From Liolophura sinensis (lineage: Eukaryota; Mollusca; Polyplacophora; Chitonida; Chitonidae), in contig NW_027017966.1 of NCBI RefSeq assembly GCF_032854445.1, forward strand, positions 186,001 to 250,000: a DNA stretch of 64,000 bases. The letters run 5' to 3'. Both the position numbers and the translations under genes were made by a program. The notes beneath the pieces were generated by a model. It was not told the origin of the DNA. It worked only from the letters and a program-made list of their open reading frames with translations, and searched no databases. Positions 37,093-48,091 of the stretch are shown here, one piece after another; positions within the stretch are counted from its first letter, which is position 1; every line of letters starts with the position of its first letter.

Positions 37093-38882
37093 TCAAATCT
37101 TTGGGCCAAGCCCATTTAACTCACCCAACAAATGTCTTACTTCTAAGTCGAAGACAATCTCAATGTCTTTATCTACATGTAGAAAAACCACACCATTTGT
37201 ATATAAAAAAAACACAAGGTACTTGATACAATCCGCTGTAAAATGTACAATTGAACACTGACCCACATCAATAAGGTGCCAAAGGATGCGCAATTGGGCC
37301 AGGCATCTCCAGCTGTTGAAAAATTGCAAATTTCCTTGGTTTCCATGGAGTAAGAGCCGTTGCTGGGCACGTGATCTTGACATCATTGATTATTCATTTG
37401 TGGCTACAGCCAAAAGTATTGGTCGGAGAGCAACGCGGTTTGCACCATTCGATTTCTCGTCACAAAATACGTCGGATTAGCTTCTTACCAGCAGCATTGG
37501 AACAGTTTTTCCACTTTTGGATTTTTGCCTGGTCTTTTTGCTAATTGAAATCGGCTGCATTAACTATGTACAATCGCGACTGGTCATTACTATATTCAAC
37601 TTTTCATTATAAGTTATGTGCCCTTCGGTAGCCCAGACGACGTCAAATCTTTGGGCCAAGCCCATTTAACTCACCCAGCAAATGTCTTACTTCTAAGTCG
37701 AAGACAAACTCAATGTCTTTATCTACATGTAGAAAAACCACACCATTTGTATATAAAAAAATCACAAGGTACTTGATACAACCCGCTGTAAAAAGTACAA
37801 TTGAACACTGACCCACATCAATAAGGTGCCAAAGGATGCGCAATTGGGCCAGGCATCTCCAGCTGTTGAAAAATTGCAAATTTCCTTGGTTTCCATGGAG
37901 TAAGAGCCGTTGCTGGGCACGTGATCTTGACATCATTGATTATTCATTTGTGGCTACAGCCAAAAGTATTGGTCGGAGAGCAACGCGGTTTGCACCATTC
38001 GATTTCTCGTCACAAAATACGTCGGATTAGCCTCTTACCAGCAGCATTGGAACAGTTTTTCCACTTTTGGATTTTTGCCTGGTCATTTTGCTAATTGAAA
38101 TCGGCTACATTAACTATGTACAATCGCGACTGGTCATTACTATATTCAACATTTCATTATAAGTTATGTGCCCTTCGGTAGCCCAGACGACGTCAAATCT
38201 TTGGGCCAAGCCCATTTAACTCACCCAGCAAATGTCTTACTTCTAAGTCGAAGACAAACTCAATGTCTTTATCTACATGTAGAAAAACCACACCATTTGT
38301 ATATAAAAAAAACACAAGGTACTTGATACAATCCGCTGTAAAAAGTACAATTGAACACTGACCCACATCAATAAGGTGCCAAAGGATGCGCAATTGGGCC
38401 AGGCATCTCCAGCTGTTGAAAAATTGCAAATTTCCTTGGTTTCCATGGAGTAAGAGCCGTTGCTGGGCACGTGATCTTGACATCATTGATTATTCATTTG
38501 TGGCTACAGCCAAAAGTATTGGTCGGAGAGCAACGCGGTTTGCACCATTCGATTTCTCGTCACAAAATACGTCGGATTAGCCTCTTACCAGCAGCATTGG
38601 AACAGTTTTTCCACTTTTGGATTTTTGCCTGGTCTTTTTGCTAATTGAAATCGGCTGCATTAACTATGTACAATCGCGACTGGTCATTACTATATTCAAC
38701 TTTTCATTATAAGTTATGTGCCCTTCGGTAGCCCAGACGACGTCAAATCTTTGGGCCAAGCCCATTTAACTCACCCAACAAATGTCTTACTTCTAAGTCG
38801 AAGACAATCTCAATGTCTTTATCTACATGTAGAAAAACCACACCATTTGTATATAAAAAAAACAAAAGGTACTTGATACAAT

Positions 38883-39710
38883 CCGCTGTAAAAAGTACAA
38901 TTGAACACTGACCCACATCAATAAGGTGCCAAAGGATGCGCAATTGGGCCAGGCATCTCCAGCTGTTGAAAAATTGCAAATTTCCTTGGTTTCCATGGAG
39001 TAAGAGCCGTTGCTGGGCACGTGATCTTGACATCATTGATTATTCATTTGTGGCTACAGCCAAAAGTATTGGTCGGAGAGCAACGCGGTTTGCACCATTC
39101 GATTTCTCGTCACAAAATACGTCGGATTAGCCTCTTACCAGCAGCATTGGAACAGTTTTTCCACTTTTGGATTTTTGCCTGGTCATTTTGCTAATTGAAA
39201 TCGGCTACTTTAACTATGTACAATCGCGACTGGTCATTACTATATTCAACATTTCATTATAAGTTATGTGCCCTTCGGTAGCCCAGACGACGTCAAATCT
39301 TTGGGCCAAGCCCATTTAACTCACCCAGCAAATGTCTTACTTCTAAGTCGAAGACAAACTCAATGTCTTTATCTACATGTAGAAAAACCACACCATTTGT
39401 ATATAAAAAAAACACAAGGTACTTGATACAACCCGCTGTAAAAAGTACAATTGAACACTGACCCACATCAATAAGGTGCCAAAGGATGCGCAATTGGGCC
39501 AGGCATCTCCAGCTGTTGAAAAATTGCAAATTTCCTTGGTTTCCATGGAGTAAGAGCCGTTGCTGGGCACGTGATCTTGACATCATTGATTATTCATTTG
39601 TGGCTACAGCCAAAAGTATTGGTCGGAGAGCAACGCGGTTTGCACCATTCGATTTCTCGTCACAAAATACGTCGGATTAGCCTCTTACCAGCAGCATTGG
39701 AACAGTTTTT
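38883..39710 (+). repeat. 20-monomer HOR, truncated third copy (828 bp)
   Basis: Identity at the 10,999-bp offset continues past the end of copy B through the rest of M71 and into the M72 tail. It stops at 39711 (C, against T at 28712). The total span of the period is therefore 16885-39710, about 2.07 copies, as expected for a single misaligned exchange followed by decay of register. Confidence 0.85.
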
Positions 39711-39842
39711 CCACTTTTGGATTTTTGCCTGGTCATTTTGCTAATTGAAATCGGCTACATTAACTATGTACAATCGCGACTGGTCATTACTATATACAAC
39801 TTTTCATTATAAGTTATGTGCCCTTCGGTAGCCCAGACGACG

Positions 39843-40391
39843 TCAAATCTTTGGGCCAAGCCCATTTAACTCACCCAACAAATGTCTTACTTCTAAGTCG
39901 AAGACAAACTCAATGTCTTTATCTACATGTAGAAAAGCCACACCATTTGTATATAAAAAAACAAAAGGTACTTGATACAATCCGCTGTAAAAAGTACAAT
40001 TGAACACTGACCCACATCAATAAAGTGCCAAAAGATACGCAATTGGGCCAGGCATCTCCAGCTGTTGAAAAATTGCAAATTTCCTTGGTTTCCATGGAGT
40101 AAGAGCCGTTGCTGGGCACGTGATCTTGACATCATTGATTATTCATTTGTGGCTACAGCCAAAAGTATTGGTCGGAGAGCAACGCGGTTTGCACCATTCG
40201 ATTTCTCGTCACAAAATACGTCGGATTAGCCTCTTACCAGCAGCATTGGAACAGTTTTTCCACTTTTGGATTTTTGCCTGGTCTTTTTGCTAATTGAAAT
40301 CGGCTGCATTAACTATGTACAATCGCGACTGGTCATTACTATATTCAACATTTCATTATAAGTTATGTGCCCTTCGGTAGCCCAGACGACG
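39843..40391 (+). repeat. Short-type monomer M73 (549 bp), partly converted
   Basis: It keeps the 7-base A-tract and CCAAAAGATACGC of the short type but has the common TTTCCTTGG, so its middle has been replaced by ordinary sequence. It also has private GAAAAGCCACACC and CAATAAAGTGCC. Confidence 0.85.
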
Positions 40392-43141
40392 TCAAATCTT
40401 TGGGCCAAGCCCATTTAACTCACCCAACAAATGTCTTACTTCTAAGTCGAAGACAAACTCAATGTCTTTATCTACATGTAGAAAAACCACACCATTTGTA
40501 TATAAAAAAAACACAAGGTACTTGATACAATCCGCTGTAAAAAGTACAATTGAACACTGACCCACATCAATAAGGTGCCAAATGATGCGCAATTGGGCCA
40601 GGCATCTCCAGCTGTTGAAAAATTGCAAATTTCCTTGGTTTCCATGGAGTAAGAGCCGTTGCTGGGCACGTGATCTTGACATCATTGATTATTCATTTGT
40701 GGCTACAGCCAAAAGTATTGGTCGGAGAGCAACGCGGTTTGCACCATTCGATTTCTCGTCACAAAATACGTCGGATTAGCCTCTTACCAGCAGCATTGGA
40801 ACAGTTTTTCCACTTTTGGATTTTTGCCTGGTCATTTTGCTAATTGAAATCGGCTACTTTAACTATGTACAATCGCGACTGGTCATTACTATATTCAACA
40901 TTTCATTATAAGTTATGTGCCCTTCGGTAGCCCAGACGACGTCAAATCTTTGGGCCAAGCCCATTTAACTCACCCAGCAAATGTCTTACTTCTAAGTCGA
41001 AGACAAACTCAATGTCTTTATCTACATGTAGAAAAACCACACCATTTGTATATAAAAAAAACACAAGGTACTTGATACAACCCGCTGTAAAAAGTACAAT
41101 TGAACACTGACCCACATCAATAAGGTGCCAAAGGATGCGCAATTGGGCCAGGCATCTCCAGCTGTTGAAAAATTGCAAATTTCCTTGGTTTCCATGGAGT
41201 AAGAGCCGTTGCTGGGCACGTGATCTTGACATCATTGATTATTCATTTGTGGCTACAGCCAAAAGTATTGGTCGGAGAGCAACGCGGTTTGCACCATTCG
41301 ATTTCTCGTCACAAAATACGTCGGATTAGCCTCTTACCAGCAGCATTGGAACAGTTTTTCCACTTTTGGATTTTTGCCTGGTCTTTTTGCTAATTGAAAT
41401 CGGGTACATTAGCTATGTACAATCGCGACTGGTCATTACTATATTCAATTTTTCATTATAAGTTATTTGCCCTTCGGTAGCCCAGACGACGTCAAATCTT
41501 TGGGCCAAGCCCATTTAACTCACCCAGCAAATGTCTTACTTCTAAGTCGAAGACAAACTCAATGTCTTTATCTACATGTAGAAAAACCACACCATTTGTA
41601 TATAAAAAAAACACAAGGTACTTGATACAATCCGCTGTAAAAAGTACAATTGAACACTGACCCACATCAATAAGGTGCCAAAGGATGCGCAATTGGGCCA
41701 GGCATCTCCAGCTGTTGAAAAATTGCAAATTTCCTTGGTTTCCATGGAGTAAGAGCCGTTGCTGGGCACGTGATCTTGACATCATTGATTATTCATTTGT
41801 GGCTACAGCCAAAAGTATTGGTTGGAGAGCAACGCGGTTTGCATCATTCGATTTTTCCTCACAAAATACGTCGGATTAGCCTCTTACCAGCAGCATTGGA
41901 ACAGTTTTTCTACTTTTGGATTTTTGCCTGGTCTTTTTGCGAATTGAAATCGGCTACATTAACTATGTACAATCGCGACTGGTCATTACTATATACAACT
42001 TTTCATTATAAGTTATGTGCCCTTCGGTAGCCCAGACGACGTCAAATCTTTGGGCCAAGCCCATTTAACTCACCCAGCAAATGTCTTACTTCTAAGTCGA
42101 AGACAAACTCAATGTCTTTATCTACATGTAGATAAACCACACCAGTTGTATATAAAAAAAACAAAAGGTACTTGATACAATCCGCTGTAAAAAGTACAAT
42201 TGAACACTGACCCACATCAATAAGGTGCCAAAGGATGCGCAATTGGGCCAGGCATCTCCAGCTGTTGAAAAATTGCAAATTTCCTTGGTTTCCATGGAGT
42301 AAGAGCCGTTGCTGGGCACGTGATCTTGACATCATTGATTATTCATTTGTGGCTACAGCCAAAAGTATTGGTTGGAGAGCAACGCGGTTTGCACCATTCG
42401 ATTTCTCGTCACAAAATACGTCGGATTAGCCTCTTACCAGCAGCATTGGAACAGTTTTTCCACTTTTGGATTTTTGCCTGGTCATTTTGCTAATTGAAAT
42501 CGGCTACATTAACTATGTACAATCGCGACTGGTCATTACTATATTCAACATTTCATTATAAGTTATGTGCCCTTCGGTAGCCCAGACGACGTCAAATCTT
42601 TGGGCCAAGCCCATTTAACTCACCCAGCAAATGTCTTACTTCTAAGTCGAAGACAAACTCAATGTCTTTATCTACATGTAGAAAAACCACACCATTTGTA
42701 TATAAAAAAAACACAAGGTACTTGATACAATCCGCTGTAAAAAGTACAATTGAACACTGACCCACATCAATAAGGTGCCAAAGGATGCGCAATTGGGCCA
42801 GGCATCTCCAGCTGTTGAAAAATTGCAAATTTCCTTGGTTTCCATGGAGTAAGAGCCGTTGCTGGGCACGTGATCTTGACATCATTGATTATTCATTTGT
42901 GGCTACAGCCAAAAGTATTGGTCGGAGAGCAACGCGGTTTGCACCATTCGATTTCTCGTCACAAAATACGTCGGATTAGCCTCTTACCAGCAGCATTGGA
43001 ACAGTTTTTCCACTTTTGGATTTTTGCCTGTTCTTTTTGCTAATTGAAATCGGCTGCATTAACTATGTACAATCGCGACTGGTCATTACTATATTCAACA
43101 TTTCATTATAAGTTATGTGCCCTTCGGTAGCCCAGACGACG
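40282..43141 (+). repeat. 5-monomer HOR, copy 1 (M73 tail to M78)
   Basis: The unit is 2,750 bp (M74 to M78, starts 40392 to 42592). Its markers in order are CCAAATGATGCG at 40583 (M74), CAACCCGCTG with a GGGTACATTAGC tail (M75), GCATCATTCGATTTTTCC with a TTCTACTTTTGG tail and TATATACAAC (M76), GTAGATAAACC with ACCAGTTGT (M77), and an ordinary monomer (M78). Homology with the next copy starts in the M73 tail after the GGTC/GTTC difference near 40280. Confidence 0.9.
42117..42136. other. Perfect 20-bp palindrome (M77)
   Basis: This is the same perfected palindrome, here with a linked ACCAGTTGT change a few bases downstream. It belongs to the fourth position of the 5-monomer HOR. Confidence 0.95.
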
Positions 43142-45341
43142 TCAAATCTTTGGGCCAAGCCCATTTAACTCACCCAACAAATGTCTTACTTCTAAGTCGA
43201 AGACAAACTCAATGTCTTTATCTACATGTAGAAAAACCACACCATTTGTATATAAAAAAAACACAAGGTACTTGATACAATCCGCTGTAAAAAGTACAAT
43301 TGAACACTGACCCACATCAATAAGGTGCCAAATGATGCGCAATTGGGCCAGGCATCTCCAGCTGTTGAAAAATTGCAAATTTCCTTGGTTTCCATGGAGT
43401 AAGAGCCGTTGCTGGGCACGTGATCTTGACATCATTGATTATTCATTTGTGGCTACAGCCAAAAGTATTGGTCGGAGAGCAACGCGGTTTGCACCATTCG
43501 ATTTCTCGTCACAAAATACGTCGGATTAGCCTCTTACCAGCAGCATTGGAACAGTTTTTCCACTTTTGGATTTTTGCCTGGTCATTTTGCTAATTGAAAT
43601 CGGCTACTTTAACTATGTACAATCGCGACTGGTCATTACTATATTCAACATTTCATTATAAGTTATGTGCCCTTCGGTAGCCCAGACGACGTCAAATCTT
43701 TGGGCCAAGCCCATTTAACTCACCCAGCAAATGTCTTACTTCTAAGTCGAAGACAAACTCAATGTCTTTATCTACATGTAGAAAAACCACACCATTTGTA
43801 TATAAAAAAAACACAAGGTACTTGATACAACCCGCTGTAAAAAGTACAATTGAACACTGACCCACATCAATAAGGTGCCAAAGGATGCGCAATTGGGCCA
43901 GGCATCTCCAGCTGTTGAAAAATTGCAAATTTCCTTGGTTTCCATGGAGTAAGAGCCGTTGCTGGGCACGTGATCTTGACATCATTGATTATTCATTTGT
44001 GGCTACAGCCAAAAGTATTGGTCGGAGAGCAACGCGGTTTGCACCATTCGATTTCTCGTCACAAAATACGTCGGATTAGCCTCTTACCAGCAGCATTGGA
44101 ACAGTTTTTCCACTTTTGGATTTTTGCCTGGTCTTTTTGCTAATTGAAATCGGGTACATTAGCTATGTACAATCGCGACTGGTCATTACTATATTCAATT
44201 TTTCATTATAAGTTATTTGCCCTTCGGTAGCCCAGACGACGTCAAATCTTTGGGCCAAGCCCATTTAACTCACCCAGCAAATGTCTTACTTCTAAGTCGA
44301 AGACAAACTCAATGTCTTTATCTACATGTAGAAAAACCACACCATTTGTATATAAAAAAAACACAAGGTACTTGATACAATCCGCTGTAAAAAGTACAAT
44401 TGAACACTGACCCACATCAATAAGGTGCCAAAGGATGCGCAATTGGGCCAGGCATCTCCAGCTGTTGAAAAATTGCAAATTTCCTTGGTTTCCATGGAGT
44501 AAGAGCCGTTGCTGGGCACGTGATCTTGACATCATTGATTATTCATTTGTGGCTACAGCCAAAAGTATTGGTTGGAGAGCAACGCGGTTTGCATCATTCG
44601 ATTTTTCCTCACAAAATACGTCGGATTAGCCTCTTACCAGCAGCATTGGAACAGTTTTTCCACTTTTGGATTTTTGCCTGGTCATTTTGCTAATTGAAAT
44701 CGGCTACATTAACTATGTACAATCGCGACTGGTCATTACTATATTCAACATTTCATTATAAGTTATGTGCCCTTCGGTAGCCCAGACGACGTCAAATCTT
44801 TGGGCCAAGCCCATTTAACTCACCCAGCAAATGTCTTACTTCTAAGTCGAAGACAAACTCAATGTCTTTATCTACATGTAGAAAAACCACACCATTTGTA
44901 TATAAAAAAAACACAAGGTACTTGATACAATCCGCTGTAAAAAGTACAATTGAACACTGACCCACATCAATAAGGTGCCAAAGGATGCGCAATTGGGCCA
45001 GGCATCTCCAGCTGTTGAAAAATTGCAAATTTCCTTGGTTTCCATGGAGTAAGAGCCGTTGCTGGGCACGTGATCTTGACATCATTGATTATTCATTTGT
45101 GGCTACAGCCAAAAGTATTGGTCGGAGAGCAACGCGGTTTGCACCATTCGATTTCTCGTCACAAAATACGTCGGATTAGCCTCTTACCAGCAGCATTGGA
45201 ACAGTTTTTCCACTTTTGGATTTTTGCCTGTTCTTTTTGCTAATTGAAATCGGCTGCATTAACTATGTACAATCGCGACTGGTCATTACTATATTCAACA
45301 TTTCATTATAAGTTATGTGCCCTTCGGTAGCCCAGACGACG
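43142..45341 (+). repeat. 5-monomer HOR, copy 2, one monomer deleted (M79-M82)
   Basis: The same order as copy 1 but only 2,200 bp. M81 has the head and GCATCATTCGATTTTTCC of M76 but the CCACTTTTGG, CATTTTG/CTACATT tail of M77. The whole intervening 550 bp, with the 20-bp palindrome, is missing. This is an in-register deletion by exchange between adjacent monomers. Confidence 0.9.
44609..44660. other. Mapped unequal-crossover junction in M81
   Basis: Base 44608 is the last M76-specific base (C in TTTTTCCTC; M77 has G). Base 44661 is the first M77-specific base (C in TTCCAC; M76 has T). The 52 bp between are identical in both parents, so the exchange that removed one monomer occurred here. 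Confidence 0.85.
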
Positions 45342-48091
45342 TCAAATCTTTGGGCCAAGCCCATTTAACTCACCCAACAAATGTCTTACTTCTAAGTCGA
45401 AGACAAACTCAATGTCTTTATCTACATGTAGAAAAACCACACCATTTGTATATAAAAAAAACACAAGGTACTTGATACAATCCGCTGTAAAAAGTACAAT
45501 TGAACACTGACCCACATCAATAAGGTGCCAAATGATGCGCAATTGGGCCAGGCATCTCCAGCTGTTGAAAAATTGCAAATTTCCTTGGTTTCCATGGAGT
45601 AAGAGCCGTTGCTGGGCACGTGATCTTGACATCATTGATTATTCATTTGTGGCTACAGCCAAAAGTATTGGTCGGAGAGCAACGCGGTTTGCACCATTCG
45701 ATTTCTCGTCACAAAATACGTCGGATTAGCCTCTTACCAGCAGCATTGGAACAGTTTTTCCACTTTTGGATTTTTGCCTGGTCATTTTGCTAATTGAAAT
45801 CGGCTACTTTAACTATGTACAATCGCGACTGGTCATTACTATATTCAACATTTCATTATAAGTTATGTGCCCTTCGGTAGCCCAGACGACGTCAAATCTT
45901 TGGGCCAAGCCCATTTAACTCACCCAGCAAATGTCTTACTTCTAAGTCGAAGACAAACTCAATGTCTTTATCTACATGTAGAAAAACCACACCATTTGTA
46001 TATAAAAAAAACACAAGGTACTTGATACAACCCGCTGTAAAAAGTACAATTGAACACTGACCCACATCAATAAGGTGCCAAAGGATGCGCAATTGGGCCA
46101 GGCATCTCCAGCTGTTGAAAAATTGCAAATTTCCTTGGTTTCCATGGAGTAAGAGCCGTTGCTGGGCACGTGATCTTGACATCATTGATTATTCATTTGT
46201 GGCTACAGCCAAAAGTATTGGTCGGAGAGCAACGCGGTTTGCACCATTCGATTTCTCGTCACAAAATACGTCGGATTAGCCTCTTACCAGCAGCATTGGA
46301 ACAGTTTTTCCACTTTTGGATTTTTGCCTGGTCTTTTTGCTAATTGAAATCGGGTACATTAGCTATGTACAATCGCGACTGGTCATTACTATATTCAATT
46401 TTTCATTATAAGTTATTTGCCCTTCGGTAGCCCAGACGACGTCAAATCTTTGGGCCAAGCCCATTTAACTCACCCAGCAAATGTCTTACTTCTAAGTCGA
46501 AGACAAACTCAATGTCTTTATCTACATGTAGAAAAACCACACCATTTGTATATAAAAAAAACACAAGGTACTTGATACAATCCGCTGTAAAAAGTACAAT
46601 TGAACACTGACCCACATCAATAAGGTGCCAAAGGATGCGCAATTGGGCCAGGCATCTCCAGCTGTTGAAAAATTGCAAATTTCCTTGGTTTCCATGGAGT
46701 AAGAGCCGTTGCTGGGCACGTGATCTTGACATCATTGATTATTCATTTGTGGCTACAGCCAAAAGTATTGGTTGGAGAGCAACGCGGTTTGCATCATTCG
46801 ATTTTTCCTCACAAAATACGTCGGATTAGCCTCTTACCAGCAGCATTGGAACAGTTTTTCTACTTTTGGATTTTTGCCTGGTCTTTTTGCGAATTGAAAT
46901 CGGCTACATTAACTATGTACAATCGCGACTGGTCATTACTATATACAACTTTTCATTATAAGTTATGTGCCCTTCGGTAGCCCAGACGACGTCAAATCTT
47001 TGGGCCAAGCCCATTTAACTCACCCAGCAAATGTCTTACTTCTAAGTCGAAGACAAACTCAATGTCTTTATCTACATGTAGATAAACCACACCAGTTGTA
47101 TATAAAAAAAACAAAAGGTACTTGATACAATCCGCTGTAAAAAGTACAATTGAACACTGACCCACATCAATAAGGTGCCAAAGGATGCGCAATTGGGCCA
47201 GGCATCTCCAGCTGTTGAAAAATTGCAAATTTCCTTGGTTTCCATGGAGTAAGAGCCGTTGCTGGGCACGTGATCTTGACATCATTGATTATTCATTTGT
47301 GGCTACAGCCAAAAGTATTGGTTGGAGAGCAACGCGGTTTGCACCATTCGATTTCTCGTCACAAAATACGTCGGATTAGCCTCTTACCAGCAGCATTGGA
47401 ACAGTTTTTCCACTTTTGGATTTTTGCCTGGTCATTTTGCTAATTGAAATCGGCTACATTAACTATGTACAATCGCGACTGGTCATTACTATATTCAACA
47501 TTTCATTATAAGTTATGTGCCCTTCGGTAGCCCAGACGACGTCAAATCTTTGGGCCAAGCCCATTTAACTCACCCAGCAAATGTCTTACTTCTAAGTCGA
47601 AGACAAACTCAATGTCTTTATCTACATGTAGAAAAACCACACCATTTGTATATAAAAAAAACACAAGGTACTTGATACAATCCGCTGTAAAAAGTACAAT
47701 TGAACACTGACCCACATCAATAAGGTGCCAAAGGATGCGCAATTGGGCCAGGCATCTCCAGCTGTTGAAAAATTGCAAATTTCCTTGGTTTCCATGGAGT
47801 AAGAGCCGTTGCTGGGCACGTGATCTTGACATCATTGATTATTCATTTGTGGCTACAGCCAAAAGTATTGGTCGGAGAGCAACGCGGTTTGCACCATTCG
47901 ATTTCTCGTCACAAAATACGTCGGATTAGCCTCTTACCAGCAGCATTGGAACAGTTTTTCCACTTTTGGATTTTTGCCTGTTCTTTTTGCTAATTGAAAT
48001 CGGCTGCATTAACTATGTACAATCGCGACTGGTCATTACTATATTCAACTTTTCATTATAAGTTATGTGCCCTTCGGTAGCCCAGACGACG
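45342..48091 (+). repeat. 5-monomer HOR, copy 3 (M83-M87)
   Basis: This is a full five-monomer copy, with the same markers as copy 1 including GTAGATAAACC in M86 and the GGGTACATTAGC tail of M84 (46351). It ends where the M87 tail reads TATTCAACTTTTC instead of TATTCAACATTTC and leads into an a-type monomer (M88). Confidence 0.9.
47067..47086. other. Perfect 20-bp palindrome (M86)
   Basis: This is the counterpart of the M77 palindrome in copy 3 of the 5-monomer HOR. The middle HOR copy lacks it because of the monomer deletion at 44609-44660. Confidence 0.95.

Larger units (their letters stand above)
27884..38882 (+). repeat. 20-monomer HOR, copy B (10,999 bp)
   Basis: This is the second tandem copy, directly abutting copy A with the same internal order of monomers. 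It lacks the two 1-bp indels of M50 in the equivalent monomer M70 (38193-38742), which has ACAAACTCAATG and CCACTTTTGG. Near-identity over about 11 kb implies either a very recent unequal exchange or strong recent homogenisation. Confidence 0.93.
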
